Positions 22,793-31,640 of a DNA stretch of 48,519 bases are shown one piece after another. The notes under the pieces were generated by a model. It was not told where the DNA came from, made no database searches, and saw only the letters and a list, made by a program, of their open reading frames with translations. Every line of letters begins with the position of its first letter. Positions within the stretch are counted from its first letter, which is position 1. The DNA is from Mucilaginibacter achroorhodeus (GTDB taxonomy: Bacteria; Bacteroidota; Bacteroidia; Sphingobacteriales; Sphingobacteriaceae): contig NZ_VOEI01000009.1 of assembly GCF_007846095.1 (NCBI RefSeq), positions 1-48,519 of the forward strand, written 5' to 3'. The position numbers and the translations under genes are program-made.

Positions 22793-25015
22793 ATGAAAGA
22801 TTTAGTGATAGACCTTGAAGCCGAAAAGAAGGAGATATTAAAACGCTACCGTGCATTGCTGCGCGCCAGCAAATCTACCCTTCAAAAAGGCGACAAAAGA
22901 CTGATAAGAAAGGCGTTTGAAATGGCTTTGGAAAGCCATAAAGACATGCGCCGCAAAAGTGGCGAGCCTTACATATACCATCCTATTGCGGTTGCACAAA
23001 TAGCCGCTGAAGAAATAGGCCTGGGTACCACTTCTATTGTGTGTGCTTTGTTGCATGATGTTGTTGAAGACACCGATGTTACTTTAGAAGATATAGAGCT
23101 GGAGTTTGGTAAAAAAGTAGCCAAGATAATTGACGGCCTTACCAAAATATCCGGCGTCTTTGATACCAATAGCTCTTTACAGGCCGAGAACTTCCGCAAG
23201 ATGCTGCTTACCCTTGCCGATGATGTGAGGGTGATACTGATAAAACTTGCCGATCGCCTGCATAACATGCGTACCATGGAGTTTATGCCAAGGGATAAAC
23301 AATTAAAGCTATCCTCAGAAACGGTCTACCTGTATGCGCCGCTGGCCCACCGCCTGGGTTTGTACGCTATAAAATCTGAGTTGGAAGACCTATCCATGAA
23401 ATACATGGAGCGCGAGACCTACCAGTTCATCAAAAATAAACTGAACGAGAAAAAGGCGGAACGCGAGCGTTTCATTTCAGACTTTATTAAACCGGTTCAG
23501 AAAGTGCTGGAAAGCCAGGACCTGCACGGAGAGGTTTTCGGCAGGCCAAAGTCCATCCATTCTATCTGGAATAAGATGAAGAAAAAGGCCATTCCGTTCG
23601 AGGAGGTGTATGACCTTTTTGCCATCCGTATTATTCTGGATAGCGCCCCCGAGAATGAAAAGGCAGAGTGCTGGAAGGCTTATTCTATCGTAACCGATCT
23701 TTATCGCCCTAACCCGGACAGGTTGCGCGACTGGATATCATCGCCGAAGGCAAATGGCTACGAATCGCTGCATACCACCGTGATGGGGCCTCGCGGTCAA
23801 TGGGTTGAGGTGCAGATACGTACCAAGCGCATGAATGAGATTGCTGAAAAAGGTTTTGCTGCGCACTGGAAATACAAAGAATCATCAACAGATAGCGGGC
23901 TGGACCTTTGGGTGCAAAAAGTGCGTGATATGCTTAAAAATCCGGACTCTAATGCGCTCGACTTCCTGGACGACTTTAAGATGAACTTGTTCAGCGATGA
24001 AATATTCATCTTTACTCCTAAGGGTGCGTTGATCCAGTTGCCTTTAAATGCCACCGCGCTCGATTTTGCATTTGAGATACATACAGATGTTGGCGCAAGC
24101 TGTATTGGCGCCAAGGTTAACCATAAACTGGTACCACTAAGCCACAAGCTGCAGAACGGCGACCAGGTAGAGATCATCACCTCCGGCAAGCAAACGCCTA
24201 AGGAAGACTGGCTTAACTTCGTGGTTACTGCAAAGGCGAAAGCCAAGATAAAATCGGCCCTTAAGGAGGAAAAACGCAAAATAGCCGAAGACGGCAAGGA
24301 GATACTGGAGCGTAAGATGAAGTCGATAAAGCTTACTTACAATTCAGAGAACCTGCAAAAGCTAAGCTACTACTTTAAGCTGCAATCAACCCAGGACCTG
24401 TTTTACAATGTTGCCAAAGGGCTTATCGATATCAAAGATCTTCGTGAGTACCAGGCATCTGAAAAGGTTATAGAGAACAAGCCGCAGGATAAGATAGAGA
24501 TCGATCAGCTGCAAAGCTTGGTTAAGAGCATTAAAACCAAAGACAGCGATATTTTGCTGATTGGTGAAGACATGCAGAAGATAGATTACAAGTTGGCTGC
24601 CTGTTGTAACCCTATCCCCGGCGATGATGTGTTTGGTTTTATTACCGTTGGCGATGGCATTAAGATACACCGCACCAATTGCCCTAACGCTGCTAAACTA
24701 ATGGCTAACTACGGCTATCGTATTGTAAAAGCCCGCTGGACCAATCAACAAGAACTGGCCTTTTTAACAGGGCTGCGCATTACCGGTATTGATGATGTTG
24801 GCTTGATCAACAAATTGACCACAGTTATCTCACAAGATTTTAAGGTGAATATCCGCTCCATTACTGTTGATAGCGATAACGGCATCTTCGAGGGATCGAT
24901 AATGGTTTATGTGAACGATACCGACCACCTGGAAAATCTGATCAGAAAGCTGAACCAGGTTAAAGGCATTACCCAGGTTGTGAGGTTTGATTCGGCAGTG
25001 GAAAAAGCATCGTAG
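22793..25015 (+). CDS. Bifunctional (p)ppGpp synthetase/hydrolase (RelA/SpoT family)
   Basis: The 740-residue long Rel protein controls the stringent response alarmone. The HD hydrolase domain (about 45-200) keeps His63 (YIYHP) and His88-Asp89 with ED (LLHDVVEDTDV), so hydrolysis should be active. The synthetase domain (about 235-365) has GRPKSIHSIWNKMKKK and ANGYESLHTTV. The TGS domain is at about 400-465 (EIFIFTPKGALIQLP), then a helical/zinc-finger-like part (YKLAACCNPIPGDDVFGFIT, about 598-620) and a C-terminal ACT domain (about 660-735). Bacteroidota usually carry one such enzyme plus others, so I give no symbol. It is divergent from the DUF4294-GPx-bshB1 operon. Confidence 0.96.
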   Translation: MKDLVIDLEAEKKEILKRYRALLRASKSTLQKGDKRLIRKAFEMALESHKDMRRKSGEPYIYHPIAVAQIAAEEIGLGTTSIVCALLHDVVEDTDVTLEDIELEFGKKVAKIIDGLTKISGVFDTNSSLQAENFRKMLLTLADDVRVILIKLADRLHNMRTMEFMPRDKQLKLSSETVYLYAPLAHRLGLYAIKSELEDLSMKYMERETYQFIKNKLNEKKAERERFISDFIKPVQKVLESQDLHGEVFGRPKSIHSIWNKMKKKAIPFEEVYDLFAIRIILDSAPENEKAECWKAYSIVTDLYRPNPDRLRDWISSPKANGYESLHTTVMGPRGQWVEVQIRTKRMNEIAEKGFAAHWKYKESSTDSGLDLWVQKVRDMLKNPDSNALDFLDDFKMNLFSDEIFIFTPKGALIQLPLNATALDFAFEIHTDVGASCIGAKVNHKLVPLSHKLQNGDQVEIITSGKQTPKEDWLNFVVTAKAKAKIKSALKEEKRKIAEDGKEILERKMKSIKLTYNSENLQKLSYYFKLQSTQDLFYNVAKGLIDIKDLREYQASEKVIENKPQDKIEIDQLQSLVKSIKTKDSDILLIGEDMQKIDYKLAACCNPIPGDDVFGFITVGDGIKIHRTNCPNAAKLMANYGYRIVKARWTNQQELAFLTGLRITGIDDVGLINKLTTVISQDFKVNIRSITVDSDNGIFEGSIMVYVNDTDHLENLIRKLNQVKGITQVVRFDSAVEKAS

Positions 25016-25133
25016 AAACAGATAAAAGAAACCGAGAGGCAAGAAACAAGATAAGTTCGGTATTAAACATCACCTATTCGTCTTGATTCTTGTTATCCTG
25101 ATTCTTGATTCTAATTCTTTAACCACCTGATTA

Positions 25134-25166
25134 TTGCCTCTCTTTTTAAAAATAATAATACCTTTG
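25134..25166 (+). promoter_or_regulatory. Promoter of the fur-purA operon
   Basis: A -33 TTG (25134-25136) and -7 TACCTTTG (25159-25166) are 22 bp apart, within the range seen in Bacteroidota. Transcription would start near 25172, leaving about a 12-base leader before the ATG at 25185. Confidence 0.65.
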
Positions 25167-25184
25167 CATTGTTAATTTAACATT

Positions 25185-25658
25185 ATGCCTGTACAGGAAA
25201 CCATCGCTTTGGTGAAAAAGATTTTTGAGGCTTACCTTGAAAACAAGAGCCTCAGGAAAACCCCTGAGCGTTTTGCCATACTCGAAGAGATCTATTCACG
25301 AAACGATCATTTTGATGTGGAATCGCTATACATCCACATGAAAAATAAGAAGTACCGCGTTAGCCGTGCTACTGTTTACAATACATTAGAACTTCTGGTA
25401 TCGTGCGACCTGGTTACCAAACATCAGTTTGGTAAAAACATGGCCCAGTTTGAAAAATCATACGGCTACAAGCAGCATGACCATATTATTTGTATCGATT
25501 GTGGCAAGGTGGTTGAGTTTTGCGACCCTCGTATCCAGCAGATACAAAGCATGATGGGCGACATTCTGAAGTTTGATATCAAACACCACTCTTTAAATCT
25601 TTACGGCAATTGCACCAAGCTTCGCGATGGCGGAACTTGTGACCGCAGGGCATCGTAA
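25185..25658 (+). CDS. Fur-family metal-responsive transcriptional regulator
   Basis: The 157-residue protein has an N-terminal winged helix (about 10-85; LRKTPERFAILEEIY, SRATVYNTLELLVSCDLV) and a C-terminal dimerisation domain. Metal-site residues include HDHIICIDCGKVVEFCD (about 97-113) and a second Cys pair C-x7-C near the end (GNCTKLRDGGTC). This is a typical structural zinc site. Whether it senses iron (Fur), zinc (Zur) or peroxide (PerR) cannot be told. It lies directly upstream of purA (46 bp), a conserved order in Bacteroidota; the reason for that linkage is not clear. A promoter is marked just upstream. Confidence 0.92.
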   Translation: MPVQETIALVKKIFEAYLENKSLRKTPERFAILEEIYSRNDHFDVESLYIHMKNKKYRVSRATVYNTLELLVSCDLVTKHQFGKNMAQFEKSYGYKQHDHIICIDCGKVVEFCDPRIQQIQSMMGDILKFDIKHHSLNLYGNCTKLRDGGTCDRRAS

Positions 25659-25704
25659 CTAAATTCAAAAAATCTTATAAAGCTTATTTTCTAATAACTA
25701 ATTA

Positions 25705-26982
25705 ATGGCTGTTGACGTATTATTGGGCCTCCAGTGGGGCGACGAAGGTAAAGGCAAAATTGTTGATGTACTAAGTAAAGGTTATGACCTTATTGCCCGT
25801 TTCCAGGGTGGGCCAAATGCAGGCCACACACTTGAGTTTGAAGGTAAAAAATTTGTATTGAACACCATTCCTTCGGGCATATTTTTCGATAACACCCTTA
25901 ACCTTATTGGCAACGGCGTGGTGATAGACCCCATCACCCTTAAAAAAGAATTAGATAAGTTAAAAGATGCCGGTCATGATCTTTTGGCCAAAGGCAACCT
26001 GGTAATAGGTAAAAAGGCGCATTTGATTTTACCGACTCACCAGTTACTTGATGCTGCTTCTGAAAAGAAAATGGGCGATGGCAAAATAGGCTCTACCCTT
26101 AAAGGTATTGGCCCAACGTATATGGATAAAACCGGCCGTAATGGTTTACGTATCGGCGATATTACGCTGCCAAACTTTAAAGAGAAATACCAGAAACTGG
26201 TTGATAAACATACTTCAATGCTGCAATCGCTTTACGGCGAGGTGGCCGACTTTAGCGAGCGCGAAGCGGCTTTCTTTGAGGCTATTGAACTGATCAAAAA
26301 ATTTGAACTGGTTGACTCTGAACAATTGGTTAACAACTACCTAAAAGAAGGTAAAAAAGTATTGGCAGAAGGCGCTCAAGGTACTATGCTGGATATCGAC
26401 TTTGGCTCGTACCCTTTTGTTACCTCATCCAATACAACTACCGCTGGTGCTTGTACCGGTCTGGGTATCGCCCCAAATAAAATCGGCGATGTTATCGGCA
26501 TTTTTAAAGCGTATTGTACCCGCGTTGGTGGAGGCCCATTCCCTACCGAACTGAATGACGAAACCGGCGAAGAGCTGCGTAAGATAGGTCATGAATTTGG
26601 CGCCACTACAGGCAGGCCACGCCGTACCGGCTGGATAGATCTTCCCGCACTTAAATATGCAATTATGCTAAACGGCGTTACTCAGCTGGTAATGACCAAG
26701 GCTGACGTATTAAGCGGTTTTGATAAGATATATGCTTGTACGCACTACAATTACCAGGGCGAAACCATCGATTACATGCCTTACGATATCTGCTCTGTTG
26801 AGGCCGAGCCTGTTTTAAAGGAGATTGATGGCTGGAACGAAGATCTTACAGGTATAACCGAGCTAAACGAGATCCCTGCCAAATTGCAATCCTACATCGA
26901 CTACCTGGAAGCCGAACTTGAAGTTCCGGTTAAGTACCTTTCGGTAGGACCAGACAGGAAACAGACCCTGGTGTTGCACTAA
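25705..26982 (+). CDS. purA: Adenylosuccinate synthetase
   Basis: The 425-residue enzyme joins IMP and aspartate with GTP to give adenylosuccinate, the first committed step to AMP. The N-terminal GDEGKGKIVDVL (about 12-23) is the GTP-binding loop, followed by FQGGPNAGHT. Other signatures are GIGPTYMDKTGRNGLR (about 137-152), EGAQGTMLDIDFGSYPFVTSS (in pieces, about 222-242), GRPRRTGWIDL (about 307-317) and the late VGPDRKQT. Length is normal. It is co-transcribed with the Fur-family gene and ends at an intrinsic terminator. Confidence 0.97.
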   Translation: MAVDVLLGLQWGDEGKGKIVDVLSKGYDLIARFQGGPNAGHTLEFEGKKFVLNTIPSGIFFDNTLNLIGNGVVIDPITLKKELDKLKDAGHDLLAKGNLVIGKKAHLILPTHQLLDAASEKKMGDGKIGSTLKGIGPTYMDKTGRNGLRIGDITLPNFKEKYQKLVDKHTSMLQSLYGEVADFSEREAAFFEAIELIKKFELVDSEQLVNNYLKEGKKVLAEGAQGTMLDIDFGSYPFVTSSNTTTAGACTGLGIAPNKIGDVIGIFKAYCTRVGGGPFPTELNDETGEELRKIGHEFGATTGRPRRTGWIDLPALKYAIMLNGVTQLVMTKADVLSGFDKIYACTHYNYQGETIDYMPYDICSVEAEPVLKEIDGWNEDLTGITELNEIPAKLQSYIDYLEAELEVPVKYLSVGPDRKQTLVLH

Positions 26983-27000
26983 GTTCTGCTACAATATTGG

Positions 27001-27026
27001 AAGCCTCGCATTTGCGGGGCTTTTTG
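27001..27026 (+). terminator. Intrinsic terminator of purA
   Basis: Arms AAGCCTCGCA (27001-27010) and TGCGGGGCTT (27013-27022), with one G-T pair, are followed by TTTTG. It lies 18 bp after the purA stop. Confidence 0.8.
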
Positions 27027-27106
27027 TTTGAAGGCTATGTATCAAACTTGTCATTGCGAGCGATAGCGTGTTAATATCAACGGACAAGCAACTTTAAACT
27101 ACCAAT

Positions 27107-27214
27107 CACTGGTCGAAGTTTCCAACTTCGACCTAACATATATTAATCTTTTAGCTTAACGGGCAAGGAGAATCCTTGCTACTTTATCATCGAAGTTGAA
27201 AACTTCGACCAGTG
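27107..27214. repeat. Intergenic inverted repeat, family B
   Basis: The 24-base left end (27107-27130, CACTGGTCGAAGTTT then CCAACTTCG) and right end (27191-27214, CGAAGTTGAAAACTTCGACCAGTG) are reverse complements with one mismatch. Each end is itself a small palindrome (GAAGTT...AACTTC). The core contains GCAAGGAGAATCCTTGC, another palindrome. A fragment of family A (TGTCATTGCGAG, about 27049-27060) lies just upstream. Confidence 0.8.
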
Positions 27215-27255
27215 CGCGTGTTTTGATTCTTGACTCTTAAATTCTTGACTCTCTT

Positions 27256-27909
27256 TTACGCCGGATGTGCCGAGAAGAAGATATGCGTAACCAATCTATC
27301 CAAAAGAACCAGGGCGGCGATAATAAGTGCCCCACCGGCCACCTCATTTAATCGGTGCACCAATTTGGGTGATATCTTTTCGCGAAGCTTGTTGGCATAA
27401 AACGCCTTCACGGTATCCAGGCCAAACTGCACAATAAGAACTGTTAAGAACATCACAGCGATCTTTAATGAACGATTATGAACCCCCTCGTGATAAGCGG
27501 TACTGGCAACCCCGATAACAACCGTCCAATGGAAAAGGATAGTTGGGTTGAAAATGCACATCAAAAAACCCTTGAAGAAGTAACCGGCCTTGTTCACTTT
27601 GGTGGGTACGGGATTCTTGTAGTCAACGTCCGATTTTTTAAAGATGTAGTAAATACCTATCGAAAACAGGATGATGCTACCGATGATACCGGCTAAGGTT
27701 TTATCGTGTGCCGTAACATCAAAGTATTGCGAACCGAAGAGAATGGCGCCAACAAAAACCATATCGCTGCATACCACACCGAGGGCAAGCGCTACACCGG
27801 CATGGAAACCCTTGTCGATGCTGGTTTTTATTAAAGCGAAAAAGACAGGGCCTGTAAGAAACGTGAGCACTAATCCAAAACCGATCCCCGAAATAATAGC
27901 GTCTATCAT
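27256..27909 (-). CDS. LysE-family amino-acid exporter
   Basis: The 217-residue inner-membrane protein has about six hydrophobic segments. The first, IISGIGFGLVLTFLTGPVFFALIKTSIDKGFHAG, carries the GP-FF-L-KTS-G-HAG pattern of the LysE/RhtB family. Members pump amino acids or related metabolites out of the cell. The substrate is unknown, and there is no adjacent LysG-like regulator. It stands alone: downstream is the family B repeat, upstream the divergent sugar transporter. Confidence 0.9.
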   Translation of the reverse strand: MIDAIISGIGFGLVLTFLTGPVFFALIKTSIDKGFHAGVALALGVVCSDMVFVGAILFGSQYFDVTAHDKTLAGIIGSIILFSIGIYYIFKKSDVDYKNPVPTKVNKAGYFFKGFLMCIFNPTILFHWTVVIGVASTAYHEGVHNRSLKIAVMFLTVLIVQFGLDTVKAFYANKLREKISPKLVHRLNEVAGGALIIAALVLLDRLVTHIFFSAHPA

Positions 27910-28103
27910 TATTTAGGTTTATGTTCCTAATTTGCCCTGAACTTTTAAAAAAATCAGGACACTAATATGCAAATATTAATCTGTTTAACAACAAAAGAGC
28001 TTTTGGGATTTAGATTTTGAAAATTTTAGGTTACAGACCCCGAAAAAATATTTATGTTTAGGACTTTATTTCAACCAGTTTTAAACAAACCTGATTATAG
28101 ACA

Positions 28104-29717
28104 ATGGCACAAGACAACTCCAAGAGTAATGGTTCGGCATTATATACCATTATTACTGTGTTCTTCTTCTGGGGCTTTTTAGCGGCCTCAAACGGTATTT
28201 TCATTCCATTTTGTAAAGCGCATTTTAATCTAAGCCAATTTGAATCTCAATTGATCGACTTCACCTTTTATGGTGGTTATTTTATTGGTTCTTTACTATT
28301 GTATTTTGCATCTGCAGCAACAAAAGTTGATATTCTGAACAAGATAGGCTACAAAAACGGTATCATTTATGGTCTGTTAATTTCAGCCGTAGGTGCATTG
28401 ATCATGATCCCTGCCATTAACTCAGGTTCGTTTGCCTTTATATTACTTACTTTCTTCATCATTGCCTTAGGTTTCTCGTTGCAGCAAACTGCCGCAAACC
28501 CGTTTGTGGTAGCATTAGGTAGCCCTGAGACCGGTACACACCGCTTAAACTTTGCCGGTGGTGTAAACAACTTCGGTAGCATATGGGGGCCGGTAATTGT
28601 AGGTTTTGTTTTATTCGGATCGGCCTCTGCAAAGATACCGGCTTCAGAAGTTAAGATATCATCTGTGAATACCCTGTACATGATACTTGCCGGGTTATTT
28701 ATTGCGGTAGCGGCATTCTTTTGGATCTCTAAATTACCAAGCGTAACCAGTGATGAGAAAATTGAGCCAAGCAATAAAGCTAACAAACCATTGGGAATAA
28801 TCTTTGTAGCGTTCTTGTTAATATTAGCTGCTACACCATTGGCGCAAGCAACCGGTTTAGAAAAATCATGGTTTGTTTATGCAGCGCTGTTCATCATTCT
28901 TGCAACGCTGGTAGGTTCAGCATCAGCTGCCGGTAAAAGCAAAGAAGGCGGTTGGGGCGCAATGCAATATCCGCAATTGGTTTACGGCATGCTTGCCATT
29001 TTCACCTATGTAGGTGTTGAGGTAACTATACAAAGTAACATGGGTTCGTTATTAGAATCGCCAGTATTTGGCAGCTTTAAAACAGACCAGGTAGCACCCT
29101 TCATCTCTTTATATTGGGGCAGTTTAATGATCGGCCGTTGGACAGGGGCTATCGCAGCATTCAACCTTTCTAAAACAACTAAGTTCATCCTGACTGTAGT
29201 AGTTCCTTTTGTTGCTTTTGGCGTAGTGCTAATTGTAAACAGGATAAGCGGTACTGATGTAAGCATTCTTTATCCTTACGCTATCTGTGTTGCTATCTTG
29301 GTTATTGGCTTCCTTATCGGTAACCAAAAGCCGGTACGTACGCTTGCCTTATTTGGCATATTAGGCGCTATTTTTATGGTGATAGGTTTAGTGTCTTCGG
29401 GCATGGTAGCCATATTCGCGTTCACTGCGGGTGGCTTATGCTGTTCAATCATGTGGCCGTCTATCTTCTCTTTGTCGGTAACCGGCTTAGGCAAGTACAC
29501 CAGCCAGGGTTCAGCATTTTTGATCATGATGATCCTTGGCGGGTCTATCATCCCACCGGTACAAGGTATTTTGGCCGATGGTATCGGTATCCATAAATCA
29601 TACATTATCCCGGTTATCGGTTTTGCTTATTTAGCATTCTTTGCCTTTAAAGCAGGTGCTATTCTTAAAAAGCAAGGTATTGATGTAGATAACCTTGAAG
29701 CAGGCGGCGGACACTAA
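28104..29717 (+). CDS. FHS-type sugar MFS transporter
   Basis: The 537-residue inner-membrane protein has about 12-14 hydrophobic segments. The opening FFFWGFLAASNGIFIPFCKAHFNLSQFESQLIDFTFYGGYF contains the pattern of the fucose-glucose/galactose:H+ symporters (FucP/GluP/NagP), as do GFSLQQTAANPFVVALG and the later IMWPSIFSLSVTGLG. It is longer than FucP (about 440), with extra segments around residues 220-280. The sugar is unknown; neighbours (LysE exporter, dCMP deaminase) give no clue. An inverted repeat after the stop may act as terminator. Confidence 0.9.
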   Translation: MAQDNSKSNGSALYTIITVFFFWGFLAASNGIFIPFCKAHFNLSQFESQLIDFTFYGGYFIGSLLLYFASAATKVDILNKIGYKNGIIYGLLISAVGALIMIPAINSGSFAFILLTFFIIALGFSLQQTAANPFVVALGSPETGTHRLNFAGGVNNFGSIWGPVIVGFVLFGSASAKIPASEVKISSVNTLYMILAGLFIAVAAFFWISKLPSVTSDEKIEPSNKANKPLGIIFVAFLLILAATPLAQATGLEKSWFVYAALFIILATLVGSASAAGKSKEGGWGAMQYPQLVYGMLAIFTYVGVEVTIQSNMGSLLESPVFGSFKTDQVAPFISLYWGSLMIGRWTGAIAAFNLSKTTKFILTVVVPFVAFGVVLIVNRISGTDVSILYPYAICVAILVIGFLIGNQKPVRTLALFGILGAIFMVIGLVSSGMVAIFAFTAGGLCCSIMWPSIFSLSVTGLGKYTSQGSAFLIMMILGGSIIPPVQGILADGIGIHKSYIIPVIGFAYLAFFAFKAGAILKKQGIDVDNLEAGGGH

Positions 29718-29725
29718 GTTTTAGT

Positions 29726-29784
29726 GATCAGAGATTAGTTGCTCAGAGGTTAGGTTTCCTTGCTTCATTAACTAATCTCTGATC
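29726..29784. repeat. Inverted repeat with AATCTCTGATCTCC motif (family H)
   Basis: Perfect 14-base arms GATCAGAGATTAGT (29726-29739) and ACTAATCTCTGATC (29771-29784) enclose 31 bases. The right arm and the following CTCCAT match 20789-20806 (ACTAATCTCCGATCTCCAAT) with one or two differences, so the motif is dispersed. It may also end the sugar transporter transcript. Confidence 0.65.
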
Positions 29785-29803
29785 TCCATTCTTTGATCAA
29801 CTT

Positions 29804-30262
29804 ATGAATAAACCCAGTTTCGAACATATTTTTATGAATCTGGCAACCGACCTGGCCCAACGCTCACATTGCGTTAAGGCGCAGGTCGGTGCCGTTTTAG
29901 CGAAGGATACCCGGATCATTTCTATCGGGTATAACGGCCCCCCAGCAGGCACCCACAATTGCGACGAGGAATGGCCCGATAAAGGTTGCGCCCGCGACTC
30001 TAAAGGCAGTTGCTCTCTTGCACTGCATGCCGAAGAAAATGCTATCCTTTATGCTGTTAAAAATGGCGCTAATTTAGAAGGAGCTACGCTATACACCACC
30101 CTATCGCCATGTTTACCATGCGCAAGGCTGATATTCTCTGCAGGCATTAAAAACGTTTTCTACGATAAATCATACGCCCAGTATAAAGGCCTCGCCAGCG
30201 ATGAAGGCGTTGATTTTCTTAACAAATTTGGTGTAAAGGCAGTGCAGTTTAAAGGGGAGTAG
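29804..30262 (+). CDS. dCMP/cytidine deaminase-family protein
   Basis: The 152-residue zinc enzyme has the deaminase signature HAEENA (about 76-81; His zinc ligand and Glu proton shuttle) and SPCLPCARL (about 102-110; the two Cys ligands). The region SIGYNGPPAGTHNCDEEWPDKGCARDSKGSCSLALHAEE is typical of deoxycytidylate deaminases (dCMP to dUMP), including extra Cys that often bind a second zinc. It therefore feeds dTMP synthesis. It converges with the CMP kinase gene across a family A repeat. Confidence 0.92.
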   Translation: MNKPSFEHIFMNLATDLAQRSHCVKAQVGAVLAKDTRIISIGYNGPPAGTHNCDEEWPDKGCARDSKGSCSLALHAEENAILYAVKNGANLEGATLYTTLSPCLPCARLIFSAGIKNVFYDKSYAQYKGLASDEGVDFLNKFGVKAVQFKGE

Positions 30263-30278
30263 TTTTCACCTTATACAA

Positions 30279-30373
30279 TGTCATTGCGAGGAGCGCCAGC
30301 GACGCGGCAACCTCATAGGCAGATCCACGCGTGCTTATTCTCTGAGATTGCCGCGCTATCGCTCGCAATGACA
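30279..30373. repeat. Intergenic palindromic repeat, family A (best copy)
   Basis: The 95 bp element has perfect 12-base terminal inverted repeats TGTCATTGCGAG (30279-30290) and CTCGCAATGACA (30362-30373), with inner inverted parts GACGCGGCAACCTCA and TGAGATTGCCGCG. It lies between two convergent genes. Other, more divergent members are at 10313-10416, 12613-12683 and a left-end fragment at about 27049-27068. Confidence 0.85.
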
Positions 30374-30424
30374 CATTTGGACTCAGTGACCCAATGACAG
30401 CGCAGCAAATGACTCAATGACGAA

Positions 30425-31099
30425 TCAACGATGAAGGCCTTCTACCCTATCCAGTGCAAATTTTAACTGTTGCTCGGGCGTAAGATCGGTGTTATCTAAA
30501 ATGATAGCATCATGAGCACGTACTAAGGGACTTTCGGCACGTGTAGTGTCCTGATAATCGCGGTGAGCGATGTTTTCATAGATCTCCGCCAAGGTCACAT
30601 CTGGATTTTTAGGATGGATCTCGTCATAACGGCGTTTGGCGCGGACTGCAGGATCAGCGGTCATGAATATTTTAAGATCAGCATTAGGAAATACCGCTGT
30701 ACCAATATCACGCCCGTCCATTACAATGCTCTTTGATTTACCCATGCGCTGCTGTTGTTTCACCATTTCGCGGCGTACGGCCTTCAAAGCAGACACCTCG
30801 CTTACCTTTTCAGATACCGGCATCTGGCGGATCTCTTCAGATACTTCCTCATCATTAAGCGTGATATGTGTTTCATAATCGCGTGAGTGAAAATTAAGAT
30901 GAATGTTCTTCAACGCTTCCTCAATCTGCTCTGAATTTTTAGTATCGATGTTGTTTCGCAAAAAATAAAGCGCCACCGCCCTGTACATAGCGCCGCTATC
31001 CACATAGATGTAGTGAAGTTTCTTAGCCAGGGCTTTAGCCAAAGTACTTTTCCCGCATGACGAGTAGCCATCAATGGCCACAACTATATTTTTGCTCAT
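30425..31099 (-). CDS. cmk: Cytidylate kinase
   Basis: The 224-residue enzyme phosphorylates CMP and dCMP using ATP. It has the P-loop GYSSCGKSTLAKAL (about 11-24), then YVDSGAMYRAVALY (nucleoside-binding), VMDGRDIGTAVFPNADLKIF (about 126-145), and the lid ADPAVRAKRRYDE. Length and order are those of bacterial Cmk. The start is ATG 31099; a preceding TTG codon is less likely. With the nearby dCMP deaminase it covers pyrimidine nucleotide balancing, although the two genes converge rather than form an operon. Confidence 0.95.
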   Translation of the reverse strand: MSKNIVVAIDGYSSCGKSTLAKALAKKLHYIYVDSGAMYRAVALYFLRNNIDTKNSEQIEEALKNIHLNFHSRDYETHITLNDEEVSEEIRQMPVSEKVSEVSALKAVRREMVKQQQRMGKSKSIVMDGRDIGTAVFPNADLKIFMTADPAVRAKRRYDEIHPKNPDVTLAEIYENIAHRDYQDTTRAESPLVRAHDAIILDNTDLTPEQQLKFALDRVEGLHR

Positions 31100-31229
31100 C
31101 AATTGCGAAGATAAGATTTTCAGTTTGCAGTTTATAGCTTACGATGGGCAGTTTGCAATTGGCGTTTGCAAAAGTTCCTTTTCCACAAAACAACTAATCA
31201 CTAATCAACCAATCGCTATATTTATCCCC

Positions 31230-31640
31230 ATGAACCTCAACAAAGCAGACCTGCAGCGCGAAGTGCTATACAAAACATCGCGCAGCGGCGGTAAAGGCGG
31301 CCAAAACGTAAATAAGGTATCAACTAAGATTGAGCTGCTTTTTAATATCGCAGAATCTGCTTTGTTTACCGACGAGCAAAAGGCTGTTCTGGCAGAAAAA
31401 CTGCAAGCCCGATTTAATAAAGATGGCTTGGTACAGGTGATCTGTGATGAAGAGCGCAGCCAGTTCCTGAACAAAGAGATAGCATTAGAGCGGTTAGCCG
31501 CAATACTTGGCCAGGCTTTACATAAACCTAAGGTTAGGAAACCTACAAAAATGAGCAGGGCCGCTAAAGCGGCCCGTGTGGATAGTAAAAAAAGATTATC
31601 AGCCAAGAAGGCAGATCGGCGAGGCGGGTTCGGTGATTAA
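31230..31640 (+). CDS. arfB: Alternative ribosome-rescue hydrolase ArfB
   Basis: The 136-residue protein carries the release-factor GGQ loop in SGGKGGQNVNKVSTK (about 18-32) and a basic C-terminal tail (KVRKPTKMSRAAKAARVDSKKRLSAKK) that threads into the empty mRNA channel of stalled ribosomes. It releases peptides from ribosomes without a stop codon. The size is that of ArfB/YaeJ, too short for RF1/RF2. The start is ATG 31230; an in-frame frame extending upstream to 31074 would run into the region divergent to cmk and lacks homology. The stop overlaps the convergent LpxR-like gene by 4 bp. Confidence 0.93.
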   Translation: MNLNKADLQREVLYKTSRSGGKGGQNVNKVSTKIELLFNIAESALFTDEQKAVLAEKLQARFNKDGLVQVICDEERSQFLNKEIALERLAAILGQALHKPKVRKPTKMSRAAKAARVDSKKRLSAKKADRRGGFGD

